This document shows positions 35,222 through 42,081 of a DNA stretch of 42,081 nt, piece after piece (position 1 is the first letter of the stretch; every line of letters begins with the position of its first letter). The position numbers and the translations under genes were made by a program. The notes beneath the pieces were generated by a model. That model saw only the letters and a program-made list of their open reading frames with translations. It did not search any database and was not told the origin of the DNA. Source of the DNA: Candidatus Brocadia carolinensis (GTDB lineage: Bacteria > Planctomycetota > Brocadiia > Brocadiales > Brocadiaceae); contig AYTS01000053.1 in the NCBI GenBank assembly GCA_002009475.1, forward strand, positions 1 to 42,081, written 5' to 3'.

Positions 35222-35893
35222 TCATCTCATATCATCATAAAATCGTTTGATGGTCTGCATGTTCACTCCAGCCCAATAGGCCAGCACCACCATTTTATTG
35301 ATAAGCAATTGTTTTATCACTCCTTTTTTGGAAAAGCGTCTCGCTGAAGAAATCACGGGCATCCGTATAAGGACAACTCTACCCTGCCTACCGAGCCTTT
35401 TATAAAAATCATAGTCTTCCATAATGGGTATCTCTTTGTATCCACGGAGTGTTTGAAAGACTTCTCGTCGCACAAAAATACCCTGATCGCCAAAATGGAA
35501 GAGACTGAAATTGAATCTTGTGATAAAGGAAACACCTTTTAGTATAAGGGTATTGGAGTCAAATGCAATATAAAATGAACCTCCTGCTACCGCATCATCT
35601 TTCATCTTTTTCCGTATTTCATGAAAGGCATGGTCAGGTAAGAGTGTGTCGGCGTGCAAGAACAAGATAACATTGCCACTACATACACTTGCTCCTGTGT
35701 TCATCTGCTTTGCCCGTCCGCGTGGGCTGTTTATTACCGTGGTGTACTTTTTTGAGATCGTAATGGTATTATCGCTGCTGCCGCCGTCTACCACAAAGAA
35801 CTCATAATCACCGTCCTGTTTTATAACGCTCTGAAGAGTTTTTTCAATATGAGATTCTTCGTTAAGCGTGGGGACAACAACCGATATCTTCAA
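35222..35893 (-). CDS. GT2 glycosyltransferase (TIGR04283-like)
   Basis: The product is 223 residues. MKISVVVPTLNEESHIEKTL, then FFVVDGGSSDNTITIS, is the GT-A start. SPRGRAKQMNTGASVCSGNV, then ILFLHADTLLP, with the DxD-type HAD, is the distinctive pattern of TIGR04283-type transferases. PIMEDYDFYKRLGRQGRV contains the ED acceptor motif. There is no membrane anchor apart from a mildly hydrophobic C-terminal helix. Partner: surE directly downstream. Substrate unknown. Confidence 0.85.
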   Translation of the reverse strand: MKISVVVPTLNEESHIEKTLQSVIKQDGDYEFFVVDGGSSDNTITISKKYTTVINSPRGRAKQMNTGASVCSGNVILFLHADTLLPDHAFHEIRKKMKDDAVAGGSFYIAFDSNTLILKGVSFITRFNFSLFHFGDQGIFVRREVFQTLRGYKEIPIMEDYDFYKRLGRQGRVVLIRMPVISSARRFSKKGVIKQLLINKMVVLAYWAGVNMQTIKRFYDDMR

Positions 35894-36297
35894 TAAAGTG
35901 TCTGCATTGTATATGATACCATTGCTACTTAGCTAAGCCGTTAGTAATTGTTTATACCACGAAACCTTGAAGATATAGAGAAAAATTTCAATAGTATGTC
36001 CTGATTTCCCGACTGATGTTAGCGATAAACGAGACGCTTGTTCTATCTGTCTGGTGATTTTGAATTCTGTAAATTGCCTGACGTAATCCTGAACAGGGCT
36101 TTTAATATTACCATCTCACTCATCGGTTTTATTAATCTTCCAAACGTCTACACCTTCGCCCTCCCGACCCCCTTTTTGCTCATTTCGCACCCCTTCAACA
36201 CCGCGGTCATTCCAAGACGCTTTCAGTACTCCTCTGCCACCAATACCGTCCCCAGCATTCACGGCTCTCCCACCGTTTGTTCGCCGATATCCATCCT
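35894..36297. other. 404-bp region without a recognisable gene
   Basis: A + strand frame (36038-36352) and fragmentary minus-strand frames exist, but none has a ribosome site or family motif. The + frame runs across the boundary into the MITE-like element, which argues against a real gene. The reverse strand (GDGIGGRGVLKASWND) looks like it could be degraded coding sequence, but I cannot name a family. Confidence 0.4.
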
Positions 36298-36300
36298 TAT

Positions 36301-36544
36301 AGTATTACCGTGTGAAACTTCTTTTCCCCATTTTCATAAGGACAAGTTTTAGCAAGTTTTTTCACAACCCTATTTATCGCTCATCAGGAGGTACAGATTG
36401 TTTATGGGAGGAAGATTGCTTCGCTTCGCTCGCAATGACAACGCACAATATGTCATCAAAGGCAAAGCCTCTGTCATTGCGAGGATCTTTTCCGAAGCAA
36501 TCTCCCGCTTTCTCAGCGGAGAATTGGTTGCGGCATTGCTGCGC
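36301..36544. mobile_element. MITE-like element, copy 3, with TAT duplication
   Basis: It starts AGTATTACCGTGTGAAAC, ends GGTTGCGGCATTGCTGCGC, and is bracketed by TAT (36298-36300 and 36545-36547). At 244 bp it has nearly the same length as the copy at 5443. It includes an additional CCCCATTTTCATAAGGACAA segment also seen, reversed, near 3960. The matching ends and 3-bp TAT duplications in two copies define the element. Confidence 0.8.
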
Positions 36545-36620
36545 TATGACATCCTTTCTGAGTTCATTATACTCTATTGTAAACCAGTACCGCAATTCTA
36601 ACCGTATCACGTATTTTACA

Positions 36621-37865
36621 CTATTCTTTGCCTGCTTTTGCCATCTTCGGCTGATAAATGCAGTAAGGCTCCTCTGCCAGATAGTTGCCCGTATCGTAAA
36701 ATGCCCGTGCCCTGCAACCCTCACAGACCTTTTTGTACTCACACGCCCCGCATTTGCCTTCCAGGAGCTCGGGGTCGCGTAATTTCTGAAAGACCGGAGA
36801 ATCATTCCAGATATCCACAAATTTTTGTTTCTTTACGTGACCTGCCTCAACCGGCAGATAACCGCATGGGAATACTTCTCCTTTGTGGGATACGAAGCAT
36901 ACGCCTGTGCCTGCCAGACATCCCTTCGTCATGGCTGCCATGCCGTGGGTTTTCGGCGAAATGGTGATCCCCTCTTCTTTTGCGCGTTCACGCATGATGC
37001 GGAAATAGTGGGGGGCGCAGGTAGCTTTCGTTTGAATCTTTGCTTCTTTCGATAGATCGTAGAAATGGTTGAGCACCTCCTCATACTTCTTGGGATGGAG
37101 CATCTGGTCATCGGCAATCTGGACTCCGCATCCTACCGGCACCAGCATAAAGATGTGCAATGCATCAGCACCCAGTTTCAGGGCAAGGTTGTATAGGTCG
37201 TCGACCTGGTGGACGTTGTGTTTTGCGATCGTGCAATTGATTTGCATGCTCATGCCCAGGTCTTTTAATCGTTTAAATCCGGCAAGAGACCGTTCAAACG
37301 AGCCGGGTATTTTCCTGAATTCATCATGGGTCTTGGCGTCGGCGCCGTCAAAGCTGATAGAAACCCTGGCAATACCCGCGTCAACAATATTCTTTGCCGT
37401 CTGGTCATCAACCAGGGTGCCATTCGTTGCTAGCGCAACGCTTAGCCCCTTGCTTACAGCGTACTTTGCAATCTCGAAGATATCCGGTCTGAAGAGCGGT
37501 TCACCGCCACTGAGCACAAGGATTGGTCTCCCTGCCTCAACAATGGCGTCTACGAAGGCAAGCGCCTCTTTTGTAGTCATATCATCCTTGGCAAGGGTGG
37601 TGCTTACATCTAGACGTCGGCAATGGACGCATTCCAGATTGCATCCCACGGTAGTCTCCCAAAAAACCAGGCGCAGCTGGTTTTTCATGTTTTTCATGTA
37701 TTCTATGGCAGACTTGCCTGAAGTATCGTCTTTTATGCGAGTATAGGTTTCTCTTATCGTTTCAGGATGGCTGCCATGCTCGTGTGATGCAGGGTGACCA
37801 CTATGCATGTGCGGCATAGGATGGCCACCTGGATGTTTGCCGTGTGGGTGGTGCGGGTGCGACAT
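36621..37865 (-). CDS. Radical SAM/SPASM protein, AhbD (heme synthase)/NirJ-like, with His-rich N-terminus
   Basis: The protein has 414 residues. The first about 35 are His/Gly/Pro-rich (MSHPHHPHGKHPGGHPMPHM), a possible metal-binding tail. WETTVGCNLECVHCRRLD holds the CxxxCxxC radical-SAM cluster, followed by LVLSGGEPLFRPDIFEIAKY. The SPASM end is LEGKCGACEYKKVCEGCRAR, then AEEPYCIYQP, as in AhbD/NirJ-type porphyrin enzymes. AhbD converts iron-coproporphyrin III to heme b. A related peptide-modifying role cannot be excluded, given the small peptide gene upstream on the same strand. GGAGGAG lies 5 nt before the ATG. Confidence 0.7.
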   Translation of the reverse strand: MSHPHHPHGKHPGGHPMPHMHSGHPASHEHGSHPETIRETYTRIKDDTSGKSAIEYMKNMKNQLRLVFWETTVGCNLECVHCRRLDVSTTLAKDDMTTKEALAFVDAIVEAGRPILVLSGGEPLFRPDIFEIAKYAVSKGLSVALATNGTLVDDQTAKNIVDAGIARVSISFDGADAKTHDEFRKIPGSFERSLAGFKRLKDLGMSMQINCTIAKHNVHQVDDLYNLALKLGADALHIFMLVPVGCGVQIADDQMLHPKKYEEVLNHFYDLSKEAKIQTKATCAPHYFRIMRERAKEEGITISPKTHGMAAMTKGCLAGTGVCFVSHKGEVFPCGYLPVEAGHVKKQKFVDIWNDSPVFQKLRDPELLEGKCGACEYKKVCEGCRARAFYDTGNYLAEEPYCIYQPKMAKAGKE

Positions 37866-37984
37866 GTTCTCCTCCGATTCAATTGATTTAAGTCAGCTAC
37901 AAAGGTCTCAGGAAATAATAGGGAAAGATTTCTATACTTTCTCTGATCTCTGTCCTCTGCAGCAAAAAGTAGTCGAAATTTCAT

Positions 37985-38020
37985 TGAACAATATTATAAA
38001 TGAATATTCATTGTTTGGTC
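37985..38020. promoter_or_regulatory. Palindromic operator-like site upstream of the radical SAM gene
   Basis: AATGAATATTCATT (37999-38012) is a perfect 14-bp palindrome, flanked by TGAACAAT on the left and GTTTGGTCA on the right, which extend the symmetry imperfectly. It lies 135 bp upstream of the radical SAM start. The motif style resembles TetR-family operators. The regulator is unknown. Confidence 0.45.
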
Positions 38021-38680
38021 AATTAATAAAACAATCTTTTCTGAAGGCCATTGTGTTTGTATGGGTAGGGATCACCTCGTAGTGTGAAGATGATTTGAAA
38101 AACTGCTTTTGCGTGGTCGAACCGTGTAGATATCGCATACGGCATGTTAACAGATAATTGCCTAATGTCGCAATACAGCGAATCTGTAATCAAACACACA
38201 ATAGAAATCTCATGTAGGGGGCAAGAGTCAGAAGTCCGACCTCAGATTCTCCACCCCCCCTGCGCCCCCTGCACCCCCTGTATCCAGTATTAAATGTTGG
38301 TAAAGATAAGGTTTATGGGGGGAAACAGGGGGGGGGAGTCAAAGAAGGCCTACTTCAATGTATAGGAAATTCAAACTGGTTTATCCTCCGTCCCATGTAG
38401 AGCGACCAGTCTGGTCGCGCTACCATAAGGAAAGCTTATTGTCGCTGCAAAGTCAGTTTATTTAAAACTGTATTGGAATTTCACACAAAAAATTTATCCT
38501 CCTTAATCTCCCTCACTGAGAGGGACAAACAACTGTCCACTGCTGGCGGGGGTGAAGAGGGGTTGACTCCGGTGGTCCATTCAGCGCCATGAATGCTGCA
38601 AACAAATTAACGATGGCCGCATTTGTGGGAGCGTCCATACTGCACTACCGCACAGATACCTTCCTCACCATTCATGCTTC
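38021..38680. repeat. Gene-free stretch with G/C-run repeats and a 12-bp palindrome
   Basis: There is no gene. C-runs (CCCCCCTG, CGCCCCCTG and CACCCCCTG at 38254-38281) are followed by TTTATGGGGGGAAACAGGGG (38312-38331), a partial copy of the repeat at 16776. GTAGAGCGACCAG and CTGGTCGCGCTAC (38397-38423) form a near-perfect palindrome with one mismatch. The G-runs could form a quadruplex. Confidence 0.55.
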
Positions 38681-38806
38681 TTAGAATGGACGGTCGCCAC
38701 CCTTCACATACCCGGTATGTGCAGGGCCGAGTTTCTCAAATATCTCCTCGTCGGTGTAGGTAATTACCGCCGGTGCTTCATATGCTGGTAATTTCTTCTC
38801 TTCCAT
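38681..38806 (-). CDS. 41-residue peptide, RiPP-precursor-like
   Basis: On the minus strand ATG (38804-38806) opens 41 codons to TAA (38681-38683). The sequence starts MEEKKLPAYEAPAVITYTDE, then has EIFEKLGPAHTGYV, and ends GGDRPF. AAAGGA lies 8 nt upstream, good spacing. The layout (charged start, conserved-looking Y-x-A-P-x-V-I-T-Y leader, E-x-x-x-x-LGPA hinge, short Gly-rich tail) is like leader-core precursors of ribosomally made peptides. The nearest same-strand gene downstream encodes a radical SAM/SPASM protein (815 bp away). I do not recognise a named family. Modification is inference. Confidence 0.55.
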   Translation of the reverse strand: MEEKKLPAYEAPAVITYTDEEIFEKLGPAHTGYVKGGDRPF

Positions 38807-38935
38807 GGTATGTATCCTTTCTCTGGTAAAATTTTGATGTCTCCTTAAGCTTTAGCCATCAGCATCTCACTGACTGCTGATGGCTAATCGCTTCTCCTTC
38901 TTTATCATCCCAACCTTCAACTTACAACTTGCAAC

Positions 38936-40492
38936 TTATTTACGTTTCTGCCTCTTCATTGAGGTATTATCAGACCCTACTCTCACCTTCTCCGGGCCGT
39001 GCAGGGTGATTTTCCCGTAGTAGTCTGCATCTCCCAGTTTATAGTAGAAAGTGCCTTTCCCCGGTGTATCGATGTAACGGTAGTTTGCTCCGGATACGGC
39101 ATCGCTCTGGGCGGGAATGATTGCATTATTGACTTGTGTGTAATGCCCGTTTCTGCGTTTTGACCGGTAGAGGTTAAAGCCGGCATTGTCAACCTCCGTA
39201 ACGGTCTCCCACGTCAGAGTGACGCGGCCGTTTTTGCCCGCTTTGGCATGGAAGTAAGCCAGGGTAATGGCAGTTGGTGTGCATGTTGGAGAAGGTATTG
39301 GTGTTGGCGTTATCTCCGGTGTTGGTGAAGGACTTGGCGACGGCTCTGGTGTTGGACTTGGTGAAGGCGTTGGCGTTGGAATTACTTCTCCTGCTGAAAG
39401 ATTACCATCCAGCTTCTAAATAAAGACATCGCTATAACCACCCAAAGAGGTATCATACGCCCCAGCCGTGGTAGGAAAGTCCGAAGAAGTAGTATACCCC
39501 TTTACATATACGTTTCCACTGGTGTCCACGGCGATGGATTGACCAAAGTTATAATCACCCCCTCCCAGAAAGGTGGACGCCAGCAGGGGGTCGATGATGA
39601 GGTCCTTTGTGTGGTCGTAAGAGGCGACGGTAAAACTGTATATTGATTTCGGATTTGGGATTTTGGATTGTGGATTTGAAATCGTGTAGTCTACCTCCAC
39701 ATCTATTTTCTTTCCGTCAATCTCCTGATAGGCCACGGGTTTTGTAAATTTTACCGGACCCAGCTCTGTCTGTGCCTCAAGCTGACCGTCTTTGTTTACC
39801 CTCAGTTCCCTTGCCCCGCTAAGCTGTATCTTTATCTGGTCAGCATTTGCCCCTGGTTTCACGCAAAAGAGCTTTTCCACGTTGTCTCCGTACGCCTTTA
39901 ATGTTACGTCTATTCCCGTATATACCTCTCCAAGCGTTACGATGTCATACGTGGAGATACCCTGCTTCCATTTGGATGGGTCGTTTCCCTTGAAATAACT
40001 CACCCTTGCCACCGCCTTGTCCATACCCGCTATCCTGTTAACCTTCCTGCCTACCAGTTCCTCTTTCAGGGCGACGCCTGTTTTTTGAGCTTGGAATTCG
40101 GGTTGCCGGATTGCATAAATGACTCCCGATATGGGCTCACGACATGAAACAAGAAACAGGTCGAGGATTTCGGATTTTGCAGAGAGTGTTGTTGTTTCCC
40201 GCGCATTGATTCGCGGCCCTTCACCCTTATTTCCTGCATCCTCTCTCCTTCCCGGAAGGGCATACACAATCGCCCCGTCTTTTGTCACAAACACCGTGCC
40301 CCCGAAGGTCCGGGCATAAAACGCCACCCGTTTATCCGCCTGTCCCTCATTGGCAATGAACGGCATCCGGAGTTTTTGTGCCTTTTGCATCACCTCTTCC
40401 TTTGATGGTTTCCCGGTACCCTCCTGTGCGAAGGCATTGCCGAAAAGTATCGCTACGAACATTACCACCGGCGCCACAAAACCCAATTCCAT
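38936..40492 (-). CDS. Secreted surface protein (SBBP repeat, Pro/Thr linker, FN3-like end) with in-frame amber codon
   Basis: Codons 1-358 have a signal peptide (VVMFVAILFGNAFA), a DUF7948-like region (PFIANEGQADKRVAFYARTF, then GGTVFVTKDGAIVYALPG) and one beta-propeller repeat (SIAVDTSGNVYVKGYTTSSD, then FPTTAGAYDTSLGGYSDVFI). TAG (39416-39418) interrupts it. The same frame then continues KLDGNLSAGEVIP, a linker of PTPTPSP repeats, and an FN3-like end (GRVTLTWETVTEVDNAGFNL, then YRSKRRNG) to TAA at 38936, 159 codons more. GGAGGGG is about 20 nt from the ATG used here. Another frame starting at ATG 40508 (MKRWNWVLWRR) suggests a further 1-base shift in the signal peptide. It is preceded by a c-di-GMP riboswitch, so it may be an adhesin-type protein. 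Confidence 0.7.
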
Positions 40493-40590
40493 CTTTTCAT
40501 TTCATACCCCTCCTTTTTTCCCACAGAAATGTCTTGCAAGGTTTGGGGCGCCTTGCAAATAGCCGTATTTCGGCTAATTTCATCTACAGA

Positions 40591-40642
40591 AATTTCAAAC
40601 ACCCCCCATAATCCCCCCGTAAACGGGGGGAAACAGGAGGGA
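40591..40642. repeat. Dispersed C/G-rich hairpin repeat (copy 2)
   Basis: AATTTCAAACACCCCCCATA, then ATCCCCCCGTAAACGGGGGG and AAACAGGAGGG, match the repeat at 16776-16827. CCCCCCGT/ACGGGGGG pair perfectly. It lies in the leader of the surface-protein gene, downstream of the riboswitch terminator. Confidence 0.65.
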
Positions 40643-40810
40643 AGCCGGCAATGTTGGGGTCGGTCTAGCCTTAGCCCCACAGGCAAAACATTTTCCTCCC
40701 GACATTGTCCCCTGTCTTCTCGCCAGCGAATTCTCCGGCGGAGAAAACAAGTCCCTCTTTAAGAACAGGATTCGCCTTGCAAAAGAACTCTTTGATACAT
40801 CCCTGAAAAC

Positions 40811-40944
40811 AAAAAAGCCTTACTGCCAAAAATGGTTAATGAAACACCTTCGGCAGTAAGGCTGTCTTCCGAAATATAACTCTAAACTCAATTGAAGACC
40901 CTGTTACTTTGCGTCCCCTGATCACTCAGGGTTTGCCTTTATCG
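40811..40944 (-). ncRNA. c-di-GMP-I (GEMM) riboswitch with intrinsic terminator, minus strand
   Basis: Read on the minus strand: AAAGGCAAACCCTGAGTGAT, then CAGGGGACGCAAAGTAACAG. This is the P2 helix CCCTGA/TCAGGG with a GTGA (GNRA) tetraloop and the invariant GGGACGCAAAG. GGGTCTTC pairs with GAAGAC further on (P3 region), followed by AGCCTTACTGCC, which closes the aptamer. The same AGCCTTACTGCC is complementary to GGCAGTAAGGCT (40827-40816), which runs into TTTTTT, an intrinsic terminator. c-di-GMP binding would therefore switch transcription of the surface-protein gene starting at 40492. The direction (on or off) is not certain from sequence. Confidence 0.85.
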
Positions 40945-41099
40945 TAATGTATATGATGTGAAAAATTAACAAAAGAAATGCCGGACATTGGATATAGAAA
41001 AACTTTTTCTGTGGGTATTTCATTACTCCTTTAATTTCTATTACTTATGAGCACATAAAAACAGATACGAACAACAGGTGAGTCTCTAAGGCAAATCAG

Positions 41100-41159
41100 A
41101 AAAAGTGTGTCATGTCACACAAGTGCAACGTTACACAAGTGTGACATGACACACTTTTT
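41100..41159. promoter_or_regulatory. Perfect 21-bp inverted repeat with nested imperfect palindromes
   Basis: The arms at 41100-41120 and 41139-41159 are perfectly complementary over 21 nt around an 18-nt loop. The arm begins AAAAA, the other ends TTTTT, so it could be a two-way intrinsic terminator. Each arm core (GTGTGTCATGTCACAC) is itself nearly palindromic, and CACAAGTG occurs twice in the middle, which is more like paired operator sites. It lies about 155 bp upstream of the c-di-GMP riboswitch. Confidence 0.65.
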
Positions 41160-41647
41160 GATAGAAGATTTAGAACAAATAGTCGTGTAATAGAGGAAAA
41201 GGTGTCTCAAAATTCCCTATATTGTGCTATATATGGTGTGGAATATTGTCGAAATACGAGTTAATCAACAGGGCCATAAATGCTGTCCGAATTAAGAGAA
41301 ATTAAAAATTTAATTGTCTCAACTCGTAAGGGACAGATGGTATTTCAAACGTCTTATCGAGCCACGCCCAAATATCCCGATGAGTAAAGAGGTTCATGAT
41401 TTGTGATTTATATACTTGATACAGAGTCGCCATAATCTAACGGGAGGCTTGAACAAGCTATGTTTGTCCGCGTTATTGCAATACGGCTTAATGACTTGTG
41501 TTTGCGTGGTCTGCCTTGTATTGTCTATTCACATGTTCAAATGATTACGTCGTAAACAATGTCGCGCAATGCCCACTCGGACAAACAAAGTTTGTCCGTG
41601 CCATCCTATCGCCAATTTAAAATTTGCCTTTTAAGAACATCTTGAGT
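41160..41647. repeat. Gene-free stretch with a small hairpin
   Basis: No credible gene. CGGACAAAC and GTTTGTCCG (41578-41598) form a perfect 9-bp hairpin with an AAA loop, and GTTTGTCCGCG occurs again singly at 41462. From about 41610 the + strand contains degraded IS1634 coding sequence leading into the fragment that follows. Confidence 0.45.
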
Positions 41648-42081
41648 ATCTATAAAGCAACGCCTAATGAGGGGATTCGATATGTTCTGAGACGCAACCG
41701 ACGAGGGCAGAAGAGATGGCAAAGACACGCATAGCAAAATTACAGAGTATGGAGAAATACCTCGAGGGGAAGAATGGGTATCTGAGAGAGCACCCGAGGG
41801 CATTGGTATCGAAGGCGCTGGAAGCGGCAAGGGAAAGGATCAAGAAACTGAAGCTGGAGACGTGGACACGGATAAAAGACGAGTCCGGGACGCTGAAGAT
41901 AGAGAGCAATGAAGAAGCATTAAAGGAAGAATCGTATCTTGACGGATGTTATGTAATCAAGACGGATCTGAAGGAGAACGAGGCGGACACCTACCTGGTG
42001 CATGATCGGTACAAGGACCTGACGGAAGTGGAGAAGGTGTTTCGGGGGTGCAAGACGGTAAATCTTGAGGTTCGTCCCGTG
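41648..42081 (+). pseudogene. IS1634-type transposase, frameshifted C-terminal part, cut by window edge
   Basis: EGIRYVLRRN (41669-41698) belongs to IS1634-type transposases. One base is missing at about 41698, and the frame continues as PTRAEEMAKTRIAKLQSMEK. SYLDGCYVIKTDLKENEADT, then YLVHDRYKDLTEVEKVFRGC and KTVNLEVRPV, contains the C-terminal catalytic Glu region. The 5' half of the gene is absent. Because the reading frame is broken at 41698, this copy cannot encode an active transposase. Confidence 0.75.

Noticed and set aside
36038..36352. 104-codon + strand frame
   Set aside because: It runs into the MITE-like element, has no ribosome site and no family motif.
38254..38281. Tandem CCCCCTG units as a small CRISPR or satellite
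   Set aside because: Units are too short and lack spacers. They are better explained as a C-rich tract related to the dispersed repeat.

Overview
The window looks like part of the chromosome of a Gram-negative bacterium with low-to-moderate GC, rich in transposon wreckage. The gene set (L- and P-ring flagellum, FliW/CsrA, QueE/QueC, an AhbD-like radical SAM protein, a NapH-like polyferredoxin, large glycosyltransferases, many IS relics) would fit an anammox-type planctomycete (Brocadia/Kuenenia/Jettenia). That assignment is inferred from family resemblance and was not tested.

Layout. Positions 1-2.2 kb are an accessory scrapyard: an IS1634-type transposase end, a RAYT relic, an intact mazEF pair with a strong promoter lying between two attC-like palindromes, then decayed mazEF and ribbon-helix-helix antitoxin remnants. 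Next come queE-queC (2.46-3.79 kb), whose last codons are supplied by a small repeat element. From 3.8 to 6.2 kb ISL3, IS630 and IS3 relics are piled up. The IS630 relic is interrupted by a 241-bp MITE-like element, and removing it restores the reading frame.

From 6.66 to 23.2 kb runs a flagellar rod/hook/ring cluster, all on the + strand: fliK-flgD-flgE-flgF-flgG-flgA-flgH-[IS701 relic, GT4 glycosyltransferase]-flgI-flgJ(rod-binding only)-flgN-flgK-flgL-fliW-csrA. Two TPR proteins, a double-methyltransferase protein and a 1534-residue protein with five glycosyltransferase domains follow (23.2-31.8 kb). This is probably a glycosylation module for flagella or the cell surface. The flagellin gene is not in the window.

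The right part (32-42 kb) holds two c-di-GMP-I (GEMM) riboswitch candidates, each with its own intrinsic terminator. One is on + at 32.2 kb, upstream of a NapH-like membrane ferredoxin. The other is on - at 40.9 kb, upstream of a secreted beta-propeller/Pro-Thr/FN3-like surface protein that carries an in-frame amber codon. Also here are surE with a GT2 gene, an AhbD-like radical SAM/SPASM gene, and an unannotated 41-codon peptide gene resembling a RiPP precursor. The window ends in another IS1634 fragment.

Overall the region links motility (flagellum, FliW/CsrA) with c-di-GMP-sensing leaders on surface and membrane genes. Three genes (flgA, flgL, the methyltransferase) have +1 frameshifts exactly in 8-9 nt homopolymers, which are either consensus errors or slippage/phase-variation tracts.
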